A stretch of 64,000 nt of DNA. It comes from Anaerolineae bacterium (GTDB lineage Bacteria; Chloroflexota; Anaerolineae; Anaerolineales; Villigracilaceae). The first letter of the stretch is position 1; every line of letters begins with the position of its first letter. The notes under the pieces were generated by a model that had not been told where the DNA came from, searched no databases, and was given only the letters and a program-made list of their open reading frames with translations. Below are positions 25,734-34,435 of the stretch, in pieces. Both the position numbers and the translations under genes were made by a program. The stretch is from NCBI GenBank assembly GCA_017303735.1, contig JAFLCF010000002.1:1-64000 (forward strand). The letters run 5' to 3'.

Positions 25734-26477
25734 ATGAGAAACATTTGGACCATCGCAAAACGCGAATACGATAATTACTTCAACGGACCCCTGGCATATG
25801 TTGTGATGCTGGCGGTCTTGTTGCCCCTTGGCATTTACTTCAGCCTGTTGCTGTTCTTCAACAGCCAGCAGGGCGCATTCGGCGGCGCTCCCGCCCCCGA
25901 TATCGCCCCCATCAACGGATTGTTCGCCTTCCTGATGATCTTCCTCAGCCCGGCGCTCACCATGCGCCTGCTTTCGGATGAAGCCCGAATGGGTACGCTC
26001 GAACTTCTGTTGACCGCCCCCGTGCGCGACTCGGAACTGGTCATCGGCAAATGGTTCGGCTCCATCCTCTTCATCCTGACCCTGTTGCTGACCACCCTGA
26101 TCTATCCGCTCGTTTTGAACAACTTCGTAGACCCCGGCATCGACTGGTTGGTAGTGATCGCCTCATACATCGGTTTGATCCTGCTCTGCGCCACCATGCT
26201 AGCTCTGGGTGTGGGCATTTCTGCCATTTTTACGAACCAGTTCGCGGCGTTCTTCGTCACATTGGGAATTTTATTCTTCCTCTACTTCATGGTCGGTCTG
26301 CCCGCGAGCTTGCTCCCGCAGAGCGGTGAGGTTTTCAATTACCTCAGTATCAACAATCATTTTGACCAAATGAATACCGGCACCATCACCCTTGGCGGCA
26401 TTGTGTATTACCTGAGTCTGATCGCCTTTGGGTTGTTTGCCGGTACCACTGCAATCGAAATTCGGAGATGGCGCTAA
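25734..26477 (+). CDS. ABC-2 type permease (GldF-like)
   Basis: 247 residues with six membrane helices and the family element LLSDEARMGTLELLLTAPV in the first cytoplasmic segment. It is the membrane partner of the preceding ATPase (15 bases between) and ends one base before the GldG-like gene. The substrate is unknown; systems of this type are thought to export polymers or act on the envelope. Confidence 0.88.
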   Translation: MRNIWTIAKREYDNYFNGPLAYVVMLAVLLPLGIYFSLLLFFNSQQGAFGGAPAPDIAPINGLFAFLMIFLSPALTMRLLSDEARMGTLELLLTAPVRDSELVIGKWFGSILFILTLLLTTLIYPLVLNNFVDPGIDWLVVIASYIGLILLCATMLALGVGISAIFTNQFAAFFVTLGILFFLYFMVGLPASLLPQSGEVFNYLSINNHFDQMNTGTITLGGIVYYLSLIAFGLFAGTTAIEIRRWR

Positions 26478-26478
26478 C

Positions 26479-28104
26479 ATGGCTGGTAAAAAGAAAAACC
26501 CCAACGCAAAATACGCGCTGATCGGGCTGATCGTTGCCCTCGTCGCTTGTATTTCCACGGGTCTGATCGGCTCGGCAAACTTGCTGACCGCGATCGGCAT
26601 GTTCACCCTGCCGGTGGAGATTCAGGACGGAGTAAACCTCGCCCTGCAAATCAGCATCGGTCTATTCATTATCGGCTTGGCGACTGCCGCCATCCTCAAT
26701 CCGGATGCCGTGCGCCGCTTCCTCACCGGGCGACAGGCACGCTACGGTTCCAACTCCCTGATTCTGGCAATTGCCTTTGTCGGCATTCTCATCGCCAGCA
26801 ACTACATCGTCTTCAACAACAGCGACCTGCTCGGCTCGCCCTACGACTTTACCGAAGACAAGACCAACACTCTTGCACCTGAAACTTTGCAGATCCTTGC
26901 CACACTAAAAGAGCCTGTCAACGCGATCGCGTTCTATTCCACAAATTCAAATCTCACAGGTGCAGAAGATCTTCTGCAAAAGTTCAAGAACAACAGTGAT
27001 GGCAAGTTCACTTATAGCTTTGTGAACCCAGACCTCGACCCGGTTGCGGCACGTGAAGCCGGCGTGACGGGAGATGCCAAGATCTTGCTGCAAATGGGCG
27101 AGACCAAAGAAATCGCCGATTTTGCTACAGAGTCTGAGCTTGCCAAAGCCCTGTTACGTCTCATCAGCCCAGGATCTCGAACCGTTTACTTCCTTCAGGG
27201 ACACGGTGAGATCAGCCTGGAACCCGGCTCTGAATTGACCTACGGAATTGCCAAAAGCACGCTAGAAGCTAAAAACTACACGGTTAGCACACTCAACCTG
27301 TTAAATACCCGCGAGATCCCCGCCGACGCTCTGGCTGTCATCGTGGCTGGACCACAGAAACCCGTCAGCGCGGATGAAGTGGAATTGTTGAAAGCCTATG
27401 TAGACAATGGCGGTTCGCTCTTCGTCTTGCAAGACCCGAAATATTTCACCGAGTTCGGCAATTTGAACGATCCGCTTGCCGCCTACCTGAACAAAGAATG
27501 GGGCATCATCTACAACGACGATATCGTTATTGATGGCGCCAACCCCGATAATCCCTTCGCGGCAGTCTCATCCCTCTACAACCCCGGTCACCCGATCACG
27601 CAAAACCTGACCCAAAACCTGGTTGTGATCATGCCACAGGCGCGCAGTCTCTCCATCTCATCTGAGGTCAAAGAGAATGTGACACAGACCTGGCTCATCA
27701 GCACGGGTGAAAACTCCTGGGGTGAAACCACAGAATTGAGCGATACCGAATCTCCGGCGTTCAACCAGGAAACCGATACACCCGGTCCGCTCTATCTTGC
27801 GATCGCGGGTGAAAACGCAGCGACAACTGGTCGTGTCGTCGTCTTCGGGAATTCGTTCTTTGCCATTGACAGCAATTTCGATGCATATGGCAACGGCAAC
27901 TTCTTCATCAATTCTGTAGATTGGGCAGCCGAACAGGAAGACCTGCTCAACCTGACCACCCGCCCGCGCACCGAGCGCATCTTCACTCCGCCCACAGAGA
28001 CTTGGCGCTTCGTGGTGTTAGTGATCGTGATCGTGTTCGTCATTCCGGGCATGATCGTCTTCTTTGGCATTTCGACCTGGTTCTCACGCCGCAGGAAAGG
28101 ATAA
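26479..28104 (+). CDS. GldG-like ABC-associated auxiliary protein
   Basis: About 541 residues from the ATG at 26479, which is one base after the permease stop. There are three N-terminal membrane helices (~15-35, ~50-70, ~90-110), a large extracytoplasmic domain of the ABC-type uncharacterised transport family (FYSTNSNLTGAEDLLQKF, VYFLQGHGE, SLFVLQDP) and one C-terminal helix with a basic end (FSRRRKG). The GHGE element is characteristic of GldG/DUF4350-like domains. It probably forms the external part of the exporter. Confidence 0.85.
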   Translation: MAGKKKNPNAKYALIGLIVALVACISTGLIGSANLLTAIGMFTLPVEIQDGVNLALQISIGLFIIGLATAAILNPDAVRRFLTGRQARYGSNSLILAIAFVGILIASNYIVFNNSDLLGSPYDFTEDKTNTLAPETLQILATLKEPVNAIAFYSTNSNLTGAEDLLQKFKNNSDGKFTYSFVNPDLDPVAAREAGVTGDAKILLQMGETKEIADFATESELAKALLRLISPGSRTVYFLQGHGEISLEPGSELTYGIAKSTLEAKNYTVSTLNLLNTREIPADALAVIVAGPQKPVSADEVELLKAYVDNGGSLFVLQDPKYFTEFGNLNDPLAAYLNKEWGIIYNDDIVIDGANPDNPFAAVSSLYNPGHPITQNLTQNLVVIMPQARSLSISSEVKENVTQTWLISTGENSWGETTELSDTESPAFNQETDTPGPLYLAIAGENAATTGRVVVFGNSFFAIDSNFDAYGNGNFFINSVDWAAEQEDLLNLTTRPRTERIFTPPTETWRFVVLVIVIVFVIPGMIVFFGISTWFSRRRKG

Positions 28105-28105
28105 T

Positions 28106-28837
28106 ATGGCACCGAAAACCAAGAAAACCACAACAAAGACGAGCAAACCCACGCGAGCAGCAACAAGCAGTGCCCCAAGCACTCGCACAAGATCCGCTAC
28201 AAAACAAGGGAAACCCTTTTTCCGAACCGGTACATGGGTTGCGTTACTCGTTTTTGCTGCCATCATCGCAGCGATCATTTACCTCAACCAAAACCCGATT
28301 GAAGATGCAGAGGCAGAGATCACCCCTGTAGCAGAAGAAGCGCCCCTCTTTGCAGAAGGAAGCGTTGTTGCCAGCATTGAAGTCAAACCGTTGGAAGGCG
28401 AAGCTGTCAAACTGGAGCGAAACGAGAGTCAGGCTTGGGTGTTGACTCAGCCTGATGAAGTAGATGCAGATCAGGCCATGGCAGAGGCGGCAGCGTCTCA
28501 GGTTACAGCACTGCGCATCATCACCGAGGTCGATAATAAGAAAGACCCATCCATTTTTGGTTTCGACCAGCCTGCCTATGTCCTCACAGTCGGATTCGAA
28601 GATGGCACGACCAGCACCCTTGAAGTCGGTGACACCACCCCCAGCGAAAACGGCTATTACGTGCGCATGGATAACGGCAAGTTTTATGTGGTCTCACTCG
28701 GCGGCATCGGTGCTCTGACGAATCTTGCTTCGGCGGTACCGTACTTGAACACGCCCACCCCCATCCCCACGGCGACGTCCACGCCTCTCCCGACCGAGAC
28801 GCCTGTTCCCGCCACTGAAATTTCCCCCACGCCCTAA
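28106..28837 (+). CDS. DUF4340 domain protein of the ABC operon
   Basis: About 243 residues from the ATG one base after the previous stop. A Lys/Thr-rich N-terminal tail is followed by one membrane helix (~40-60) and a DUF4340 domain (SIEVKPLEGEAVKLER; SIFGFDQPAYVLTVGFEDG). A C-terminal Pro/Thr repeat tail (PTPIPTATSTPLPTETPVP) may span the cell wall. DUF4340 proteins regularly accompany GldG-type systems; no activity is established. Confidence 0.85.
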   Translation: MAPKTKKTTTKTSKPTRAATSSAPSTRTRSATKQGKPFFRTGTWVALLVFAAIIAAIIYLNQNPIEDAEAEITPVAEEAPLFAEGSVVASIEVKPLEGEAVKLERNESQAWVLTQPDEVDADQAMAEAAASQVTALRIITEVDNKKDPSIFGFDQPAYVLTVGFEDGTTSTLEVGDTTPSENGYYVRMDNGKFYVVSLGGIGALTNLASAVPYLNTPTPIPTATSTPLPTETPVPATEISPTP

Positions 28838-28848
28838 CCGGCTTAACC

Positions 28849-28875
28849 GCCCTCCCCTATTTTTTAGGGGAGGGC
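28849..28875 (+). terminator. hairpin at the end of the Gld-like operon
   Basis: An 11-bp stem GCCCTCCCCTA / TAGGGGAGGGC with a T-only loop, 11 bases after the stop. No T tract follows, so termination is plausible but not certain. Confidence 0.55.
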
Positions 28876-28921
28876 AAAGTAATACAAAACCATTGCAAGG
28901 CATCTGAGAAGCATGAGCCTA

Positions 28922-28950
28922 TTGCTTTTCAATATAAAACCGTGTATTCT
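28922..28950 (+). promoter_or_regulatory. promoter of the primary sigma factor gene
   Basis: TTGCTT, 17 bases, TATTCT, about 48 bases upstream of the start codon. The same TTGCTT -35 word is used by the restriction-modification promoter. Confidence 0.55.
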
Positions 28951-28997
28951 AATTCTGGAATTTGCAGGCAAATACTTATTGAAAGTTGGATGAGTGA

Positions 28998-30215
28998 ATG
29001 GATGTAGACAAGATACTGATAAGCGAAGATGACGAAGAAGAGTATTCTGCGATAGCGCGTTTGATCGAACTGGGGCGGCAAAAATCCTTTGTAACATTAG
29101 ACGATATTTTGCACTTCTTCCCTGAAGCCGAACAAGATGTGGAGCAGCTGGAAGAAGCGTTTTCTGCTCTCTTAAGCGCGGGCATTCCGTTCGTGGAAGA
29201 AAGCATGATGCCCGAGCCCACCGAAGACGAATTGGTGGCTGTGGAAGAAAGCGGCGAAGCCGAGCCCGAGCCCGACCTGGCGCTCGACGACTACCTGGCA
29301 AACATCGACACAGACGACACCATCGGCTTGTACCTCAAAGAGGTCAGCCGTGTTCCGCTGTTGACCGCCACCGAGGAAGTGCAGCTCGCCCAGCGCATCG
29401 AACGCGGACGTTCTGCCCGCGAAGAATTGGCGCACGGCAGTGTTTCTCCCAAGCGTCGCCTCGAACTCCGCCGCTTCATTGAAGACGGCTGGGCGGGTCG
29501 TGAACATCTCATTACGGCAAACTCCCGCCTCGTGATCTCTGTTGCCAAGAAATATATGGGACGCGGCGTGCCCTTCCTTGACCTGATTCAAGAAGGCAAT
29601 ATCGGTCTCATTCGTGCGACCAAGAAATTCGATTACCGCCGTGGGCATAAATTCTCGACCTATGCCACATGGTGGATCCGCCAGGCAGTCACCCGCGCCA
29701 TCGCGGATCAGGGACGCACCATCCGTGTGCCGGTCCATATGGGCGACCAGATCAACAAACTCCTGCGCGTTCAGCACCAGTTGACTCAACGCCTCGGACG
29801 TGAACCCAGCGTGGAAGAACTTGCCGAAGCCTTGGATGTGCCTCCGAAGAAAGTGGAGAACATGATCCAGGTGGCACGCCGTCCGCTTTCGTTGGAAACT
29901 CCGACCGATGACGAAGAAGATTCGGTGCTCGGCGACTTCATTGAAGACGATGAAGCTCCCCCGCCCGATGACACCGCCACGTACAACCTTCTGCGCGAGC
30001 ACCTCGGCGAAGTGTTGAACGGACTGCCCCCGCGTGAAGTGCGTATTTTGCAGTTGCGCTATGGCTTGCTCGACGGTCAGGCGTACACCCTCGAAGAAGT
30101 AGGTCGCAAAATGGGTGTTACCCGTGAGCGCGTAAGGCAGATCGAAGCCCAAGCGCTGAGTAGACTCCGTCACCCATCCATCCGCAGAAAACTGCGCGAT
30201 TATTTGGGCGAGTAA
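28998..30215 (+). CDS. rpoD: RNA polymerase primary sigma factor
   Basis: 405 residues with all primary-sigma regions. An acidic N-terminal region 1.1-like domain (~10-65) is followed by region 1.2 (DDTIGLYLKEVSRVPLLT), region 2 (LIQEGNIGLIRATKKFDYRRG and KFSTYATWWIRQAVTRAI), region 3 and region 4 (LEEVGRKMGVTRERVRQIEA). Directs housekeeping transcription through -35/-10 promoters such as those marked in this window. The region 1.2-to-2 spacer is short, as in SigA of many non-proteobacteria. Has its own promoter and a strong terminator. Confidence 0.96.
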   Translation: MDVDKILISEDDEEEYSAIARLIELGRQKSFVTLDDILHFFPEAEQDVEQLEEAFSALLSAGIPFVEESMMPEPTEDELVAVEESGEAEPEPDLALDDYLANIDTDDTIGLYLKEVSRVPLLTATEEVQLAQRIERGRSAREELAHGSVSPKRRLELRRFIEDGWAGREHLITANSRLVISVAKKYMGRGVPFLDLIQEGNIGLIRATKKFDYRRGHKFSTYATWWIRQAVTRAIADQGRTIRVPVHMGDQINKLLRVQHQLTQRLGREPSVEELAEALDVPPKKVENMIQVARRPLSLETPTDDEEDSVLGDFIEDDEAPPPDDTATYNLLREHLGEVLNGLPPREVRILQLRYGLLDGQAYTLEEVGRKMGVTRERVRQIEAQALSRLRHPSIRRKLRDYLGE

Positions 30216-30224
30216 AGAATTTCA

Positions 30225-30262
30225 AACAGCCTCCGAAGAAAAATCGGAGGCTGTTTTCTGTT
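30225..30262 (+). terminator. terminator of rpoD
   Basis: A 12-bp stem AACAGCCTCCGA / TCGGAGGCTGTT with a seven-base loop followed by TTCTGTT, ten bases after the stop codon. Confidence 0.85.
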
Positions 30263-30278
30263 AAAATCAAAACCATCT

Positions 30279-31448
30279 ATGACCTCCCCCATCCGCCTTT
30301 CCATCATCATGCCATGTTTGAACGAAGCCGAGACGCTCGAAGTTTGTATCCAAAAAGCGCGGCAGTATTTATCGCAGAATCAGATTCAAGGCGAAGTGGT
30401 CATTGCGGACAATGGCAGTACAGATGGTTCACAGGAATTAGCCCGCAACGCCGGGGCAAGAGTGGTGAACGTTCCAGAAAAAGGCTATGGCAGCGCTCTA
30501 ATGGGCGGTATCGCCGCCGCTGAAAATGAATTCATCGTCATGGGCGACGCCGATGATAGTTACGACTTTACCAACCTCCAGCCATTTGTAGATGCCTTAA
30601 AAAACGGAGCAGACCTTGTTATGGGCAATCGCTTCAAAGGCGGCATCATGCCGGGCGCTATGCCCTTTTTACATCGCTATCTTGGCAACCCGGTCTTAAG
30701 TGGCATTGCGCGGCTCTTCTTCCAAAGTGACATCGGCGACTTTCACTGCGGGTTGCGTGGCTTTAGAAAAAGCTCCATCCTTTCGCTCGATTTGCAAACC
30801 ACTGGCATGGAATTTGCCAGTGAGATGGTCGTCAAAGCCGCCATGCGTGGATTGTCCATTTCCGAAGTCCCCACCATCTTGCATCCCGACGGACGCTCGC
30901 GCCCGCCGCATCTGCGCACATGGTCTGACGGTTGGCGGCATCTCAAATTCCTTTTGTTGTACAGCCCCAAATGGTTATTCTTTTACCCCGGCATTGCCTT
31001 GATCGTTCTAGGCGCACTGATTTCCATTCCCTTACTCTTTGGTCCCATTCAGATCGGGCAGATCAAACTCGACATCAACACGATCATGTACGCCTCCCTG
31101 TTGACCATCATCGGTTTTCAATCCGTACTATTCTCGCTGTTCACCTATCTCTTCGGTGTACATTCGAACCTGGTACCAAACGACAAAACAACCGATTCCA
31201 TATTGAATGCATTGGTACTTGAAAGAGGTCTGATCCTCAGCGGGATCATGATCCTGCTCGGGTTTGCAAGCTCATTAAGCGCTGTCTTTTACTGGGGTGA
31301 GAATCGCTTCGGCGACATCGACCCGACCCTCTCCATGCGGCTGGTCATTCCCGGCGCAGTCTTATTTACTCTGGGATTCCAGATCCTCTTTGCAAGTTTC
31401 TTCATCAGCATCCTCAACATCAAACTCAAGCAGGCACCGAAAAAATGA
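30279..31448 (+). CDS. family 2 glycosyltransferase, polyprenyl-phosphate type
   Basis: 389 residues. A GT-A domain occupies ~1-240: SIIMPCLNEAETL, VVIADNGSTDGS, MGDADDSYDF as the DxD-type metal site, and FHCGLRGFRKSSI near the acceptor site. Four membrane helices follow (~240-385). This is the DPM1/GtrB architecture, which transfers a sugar from a nucleotide donor to polyprenyl phosphate. It overlaps the next gene by four bases (ATGA). With the following two membrane proteins it would supply lipid-linked sugar for protein or polymer glycosylation. Confidence 0.88.
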   Translation: MTSPIRLSIIMPCLNEAETLEVCIQKARQYLSQNQIQGEVVIADNGSTDGSQELARNAGARVVNVPEKGYGSALMGGIAAAENEFIVMGDADDSYDFTNLQPFVDALKNGADLVMGNRFKGGIMPGAMPFLHRYLGNPVLSGIARLFFQSDIGDFHCGLRGFRKSSILSLDLQTTGMEFASEMVVKAAMRGLSISEVPTILHPDGRSRPPHLRTWSDGWRHLKFLLLYSPKWLFFYPGIALIVLGALISIPLLFGPIQIGQIKLDINTIMYASLLTIIGFQSVLFSLFTYLFGVHSNLVPNDKTTDSILNALVLERGLILSGIMILLGFASSLSAVFYWGENRFGDIDPTLSMRLVIPGAVLFTLGFQILFASFFISILNIKLKQAPKK

Positions 31449-32896
31449 GGTCCCTAAATTTTTTACCACGCCTGCAAGACATATTCTTTATCGCACTCTT
31501 CTTTGCCATCCTGCTGCTCGGCAACCGCATGATCAATCTGGATGGAGACCTTCCGCGTCATTTGACCTTTGGCAGGCTCATCCTCTCTGAACAGAAGATT
31601 CCGCCGACAGAGCCTCTCATCTATCCATACGAGGATCGTCCTTATACATCCCATGAGTGGTTGTCGCAAGTAACGTATCAGGCGGTGTATTCCGTTGCAG
31701 GTCTGCCGGGGCTTGTTTTGCTTGCTGCGATTTTGCTTTCAACAACATTCTTCATTCTCTATCAATATCTCGTTCAGAGATTCTCATTACGCCTCCCCAT
31801 TCTATTTATCATTGGCTGGGGTGCGGTTGCCACATCGCTTAATTGGGCGATCCGTCCGCATTTATTCTCGATGCTGCTCCTTGCCATATGGCTCATCTGG
31901 GCAGACCGTTTACGCCGCGGCGAGGATATTTCCATTTGGCGCTTTCCCGTTCTCATGATTTTGTGGAGCAACTTTCACGGCATCTTCATTGCCGGGGTTT
32001 TGGTGTTATTCGCTTTCGCAGCAGGCTGGCTAGTGGATTATCTTTTTGCAAAAGAAGGCAATCTCGCCACAGGCAAACGGCTTTGGCGGGCATTGATCTT
32101 GTCGATCACAGGCAGTGTGCTCAACCCCGGCGGCGCGGACTCATGGTTCAGCATTCTGGGATTCGTCAACAACCAATATTTGATGTCGCGCATGCTAGAG
32201 GCAAATTCGCCAAATTTTCAACTGCCTGAGTTGCGCATCATCCTCGTACTATTGGTCTTTTCCATTTTTCTGCTGGCGGTCAAACGCGAAAAATTCTCAA
32301 GCGGGCAAGGCTTCCTCTTGGCTGGTTTCACTGCTATGAGCCTGATGGCATTTCGTAACATCCAGCTTTACGGAGTCGTCGCGCCGTTTGTCCTTGCAGA
32401 AGCATTCAATGGATTCAGAGATGCACCCCTCCTTGGCAGGTTCGAGGGCACGCTTACCAATATCGAAGAAAAAATATCAGGGTTTTATTACCCGATCATC
32501 ACCAGCCTAGTACTGGGAATATTCATCCTCACCTCACCCATTTCAAAGGTAATCTACCAATTTGAGCCAGAGACTTTCCCGGTAAACGCAGTTGACTGGC
32601 TAAAGTCTAACCCGCAACATGGCAACATGTTCAATGACCTGAACTGGGGCGGCTACCTTGAACTAAATCTTTATCCGCAAAAAACCTTTGTGGATAGCGT
32701 CGCCGATGTAACGGGCGAGGTCACCATGGAATACGAAACCATTCTTACCACCGATAAAGGCTGGGAGGCTTTGTTGACAAAACATCAGATTACATGGGCG
32801 ATCATCCAAGCCGATTCAGACCTTGCTGCAGCGCTTACAGAAAAAGGCTGGCAAACCTTGTATTCGGATGAAACCGCCGTGATCCTGCGCAAATAG
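31445..32896 (+). CDS. multi-pass membrane protein, probable GT-C glycosyltransferase-like
   Basis: 483 residues, about ten to eleven membrane helices. The first extracytoplasmic loop carries acidic residues (NLDGDLPRHLTFG) and a DRPYTSHEWL motif, as in GT-C-type transferases where the loop acid is catalytic. The C-terminal ~110 residues form a soluble domain (PQHGNMFNDLNWGGYLELNL). It is translationally coupled to the DPM1-like gene and followed within six bases by another GT-C enzyme. The exact family is not recognised, so the transferase role is inferred. Confidence 0.6.
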   Translation: MRSLNFLPRLQDIFFIALFFAILLLGNRMINLDGDLPRHLTFGRLILSEQKIPPTEPLIYPYEDRPYTSHEWLSQVTYQAVYSVAGLPGLVLLAAILLSTTFFILYQYLVQRFSLRLPILFIIGWGAVATSLNWAIRPHLFSMLLLAIWLIWADRLRRGEDISIWRFPVLMILWSNFHGIFIAGVLVLFAFAAGWLVDYLFAKEGNLATGKRLWRALILSITGSVLNPGGADSWFSILGFVNNQYLMSRMLEANSPNFQLPELRIILVLLVFSIFLLAVKREKFSSGQGFLLAGFTAMSLMAFRNIQLYGVVAPFVLAEAFNGFRDAPLLGRFEGTLTNIEEKISGFYYPIITSLVLGIFILTSPISKVIYQFEPETFPVNAVDWLKSNPQHGNMFNDLNWGGYLELNLYPQKTFVDSVADVTGEVTMEYETILTTDKGWEALLTKHQITWAIIQADSDLAAALTEKGWQTLYSDETAVILRK

Positions 32897-32902
32897 ACTC
32901 AC

Positions 32903-34387
32903 ATGAACAAACGAGCCCTCATCCTGCTGTTATCCATCGCTGCCATGGCACTCGTATTACGCCTTGCAGGAATCCAAAGCCGCCCGATCTGGTACGACGA
33001 AGCGTTCTCCATTCTGCTTGCCCAACAAGGACCCTCAGCCATCCTCAACGGCACGCTCGCAACAGACACCAACGCCTCCGCCGCAGAGGAACATCCGCCT
33101 GCCTATTATTTTGCTCTCTGGGGTTGGATGCAGTTATTTGGAAATTCATTAACATCCGCCCGCCTGTTATCGGTTCTTTTCTCATTGGGAACGATCACGC
33201 TCGTTTATCTCATCACAAACCATCTCTTCAACCCGTCCACTGCCTGGGTAGCGGCGCTGTTCACATCCATACTGCCGTTTCAAGTACATTTCGGGGTTGA
33301 GATCCGCATGTACATGATGCTGGCTTTTTGGCTGACCCTCGCCACATACACCTTACTCAAACGTCAATGGATCCTTTTCAGTCTCGCCGCCGCACTTGCC
33401 CAATACACACATAACCTTGCTGCCATTTATTTAATTCCGCTTGCCCTCACCCCGGTCTTCCAACGCGACTGGAAAACGCTTCGATCTTTAACGTTGGCTG
33501 GGGTCGGTTCCCTCATCCTTTACTCCCCGTGGCTGATGCAACTTCCAGCCCAGATATCCAAAGTCACCTCCAGTTTCTGGGTCGAGAAGCCGGGCATCGA
33601 AAAGATCTTCACTCTCATTTTGATGTACCTTCCGCACCTGCCATTGCCGGGTTATTTACTCCCGGTTGGATTATTGTTTGCAACATTGGTCATTGCACTT
33701 GCCGCCTTTCAGACCTACCGCGCCCGCAAAGATATTTCTGGAAATTCCAACAAAGGGTTATGGCTGGCATACCTTTCATTTGCGCCGCCATTATTCCTCT
33801 GGATGGTCTCACAAATCTCCCCCATCTATGTGGAACGCGCCTTGCTGCCAGCCCATGCCATATTCTGCATATGGCTGGCTTGGGCATTTACACAGACGAA
33901 ACTCCCTCAACCTGTGCAGGTATTTACCCTATGTTTAATTCTCATAGCATCCGGAATGGGGGTTTATCAACATATCACCTACAGAGGATTCCCCTACACA
34001 TCCCCCGCGCTGACACAAAATCTCAACTCCAAATTGCAACAAGGAGATGTAGTTATTCACTCCAGTAAACTAAGCTACCTTCCCGCCTTTTATTTTTCAC
34101 CCGAATTACCCCAAATCTTTATCGCAGACCCCGCCAACAGCAGCGTCGATACCCTTTCCCCGGCAACCCAAAAAATACTGAACCTGAAATCCATCGAAAG
34201 TATTGAAAGCGGTGCTGAAAATTCAGACCGCATTTGGTTCATCATTTACCAACAATCAATAGAAGAATTTTCACAGGCAGGAAAAAACCACCCCCACCTT
34301 GAATATCTTGATCAAAACTTCGAATTGGAAATGTTCGAAAAGTGGGGAGACTTAAACCTCTATCTTTACAAAAGAAGTTCAGAATAA
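32903..34387 (+). CDS. GT-C (family 39-like) membrane glycosyltransferase
   Basis: 494 residues with about 10-12 membrane helices. The first loop has RPIWYDEAFS, the acidic motif of polyprenyl-phosphate-sugar-dependent transferases, and EEHPPAYYFALWGWM, a second typical element. Members move mannose or a similar sugar from a lipid carrier onto proteins or glycans on the outer face. The C-terminal domain (~370-494) is soluble. Last gene of the three-gene run; a strong bidirectional terminator follows. Confidence 0.82.
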   Translation: MNKRALILLLSIAAMALVLRLAGIQSRPIWYDEAFSILLAQQGPSAILNGTLATDTNASAAEEHPPAYYFALWGWMQLFGNSLTSARLLSVLFSLGTITLVYLITNHLFNPSTAWVAALFTSILPFQVHFGVEIRMYMMLAFWLTLATYTLLKRQWILFSLAAALAQYTHNLAAIYLIPLALTPVFQRDWKTLRSLTLAGVGSLILYSPWLMQLPAQISKVTSSFWVEKPGIEKIFTLILMYLPHLPLPGYLLPVGLLFATLVIALAAFQTYRARKDISGNSNKGLWLAYLSFAPPLFLWMVSQISPIYVERALLPAHAIFCIWLAWAFTQTKLPQPVQVFTLCLILIASGMGVYQHITYRGFPYTSPALTQNLNSKLQQGDVVIHSSKLSYLPAFYFSPELPQIFIADPANSSVDTLSPATQKILNLKSIESIESGAENSDRIWFIIYQQSIEEFSQAGKNHPHLEYLDQNFELEMFEKWGDLNLYLYKRSSE

Positions 34388-34391
34388 TAAT

Positions 34392-34428
34392 AAAAAAGCC
34401 GCTGAATTTGATTTCAGCGGCTTTTTTT
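34392..34428. terminator. bidirectional terminator
   Basis: AAAAAAGCCGCTGAA pairs with TTCAGCGGCTTTTTTT between the convergent glycosyltransferase and ctaB genes; T tracts exist on both strands. Confidence 0.9.
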
Positions 34429-34435
34429 CAGGCTA

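Noticed and set aside
24795..28837. Gliding motility machinery
   Set aside because: Only the ABC components resemble GldA/F/G; the other gld/spr genes are absent, so no claim of gliding is made.
29172..30173. 333-codon open frame opposite rpoD
   Set aside because: It lies wholly inside the conserved sigma factor gene, has no recognisable domain and follows from its codon usage.
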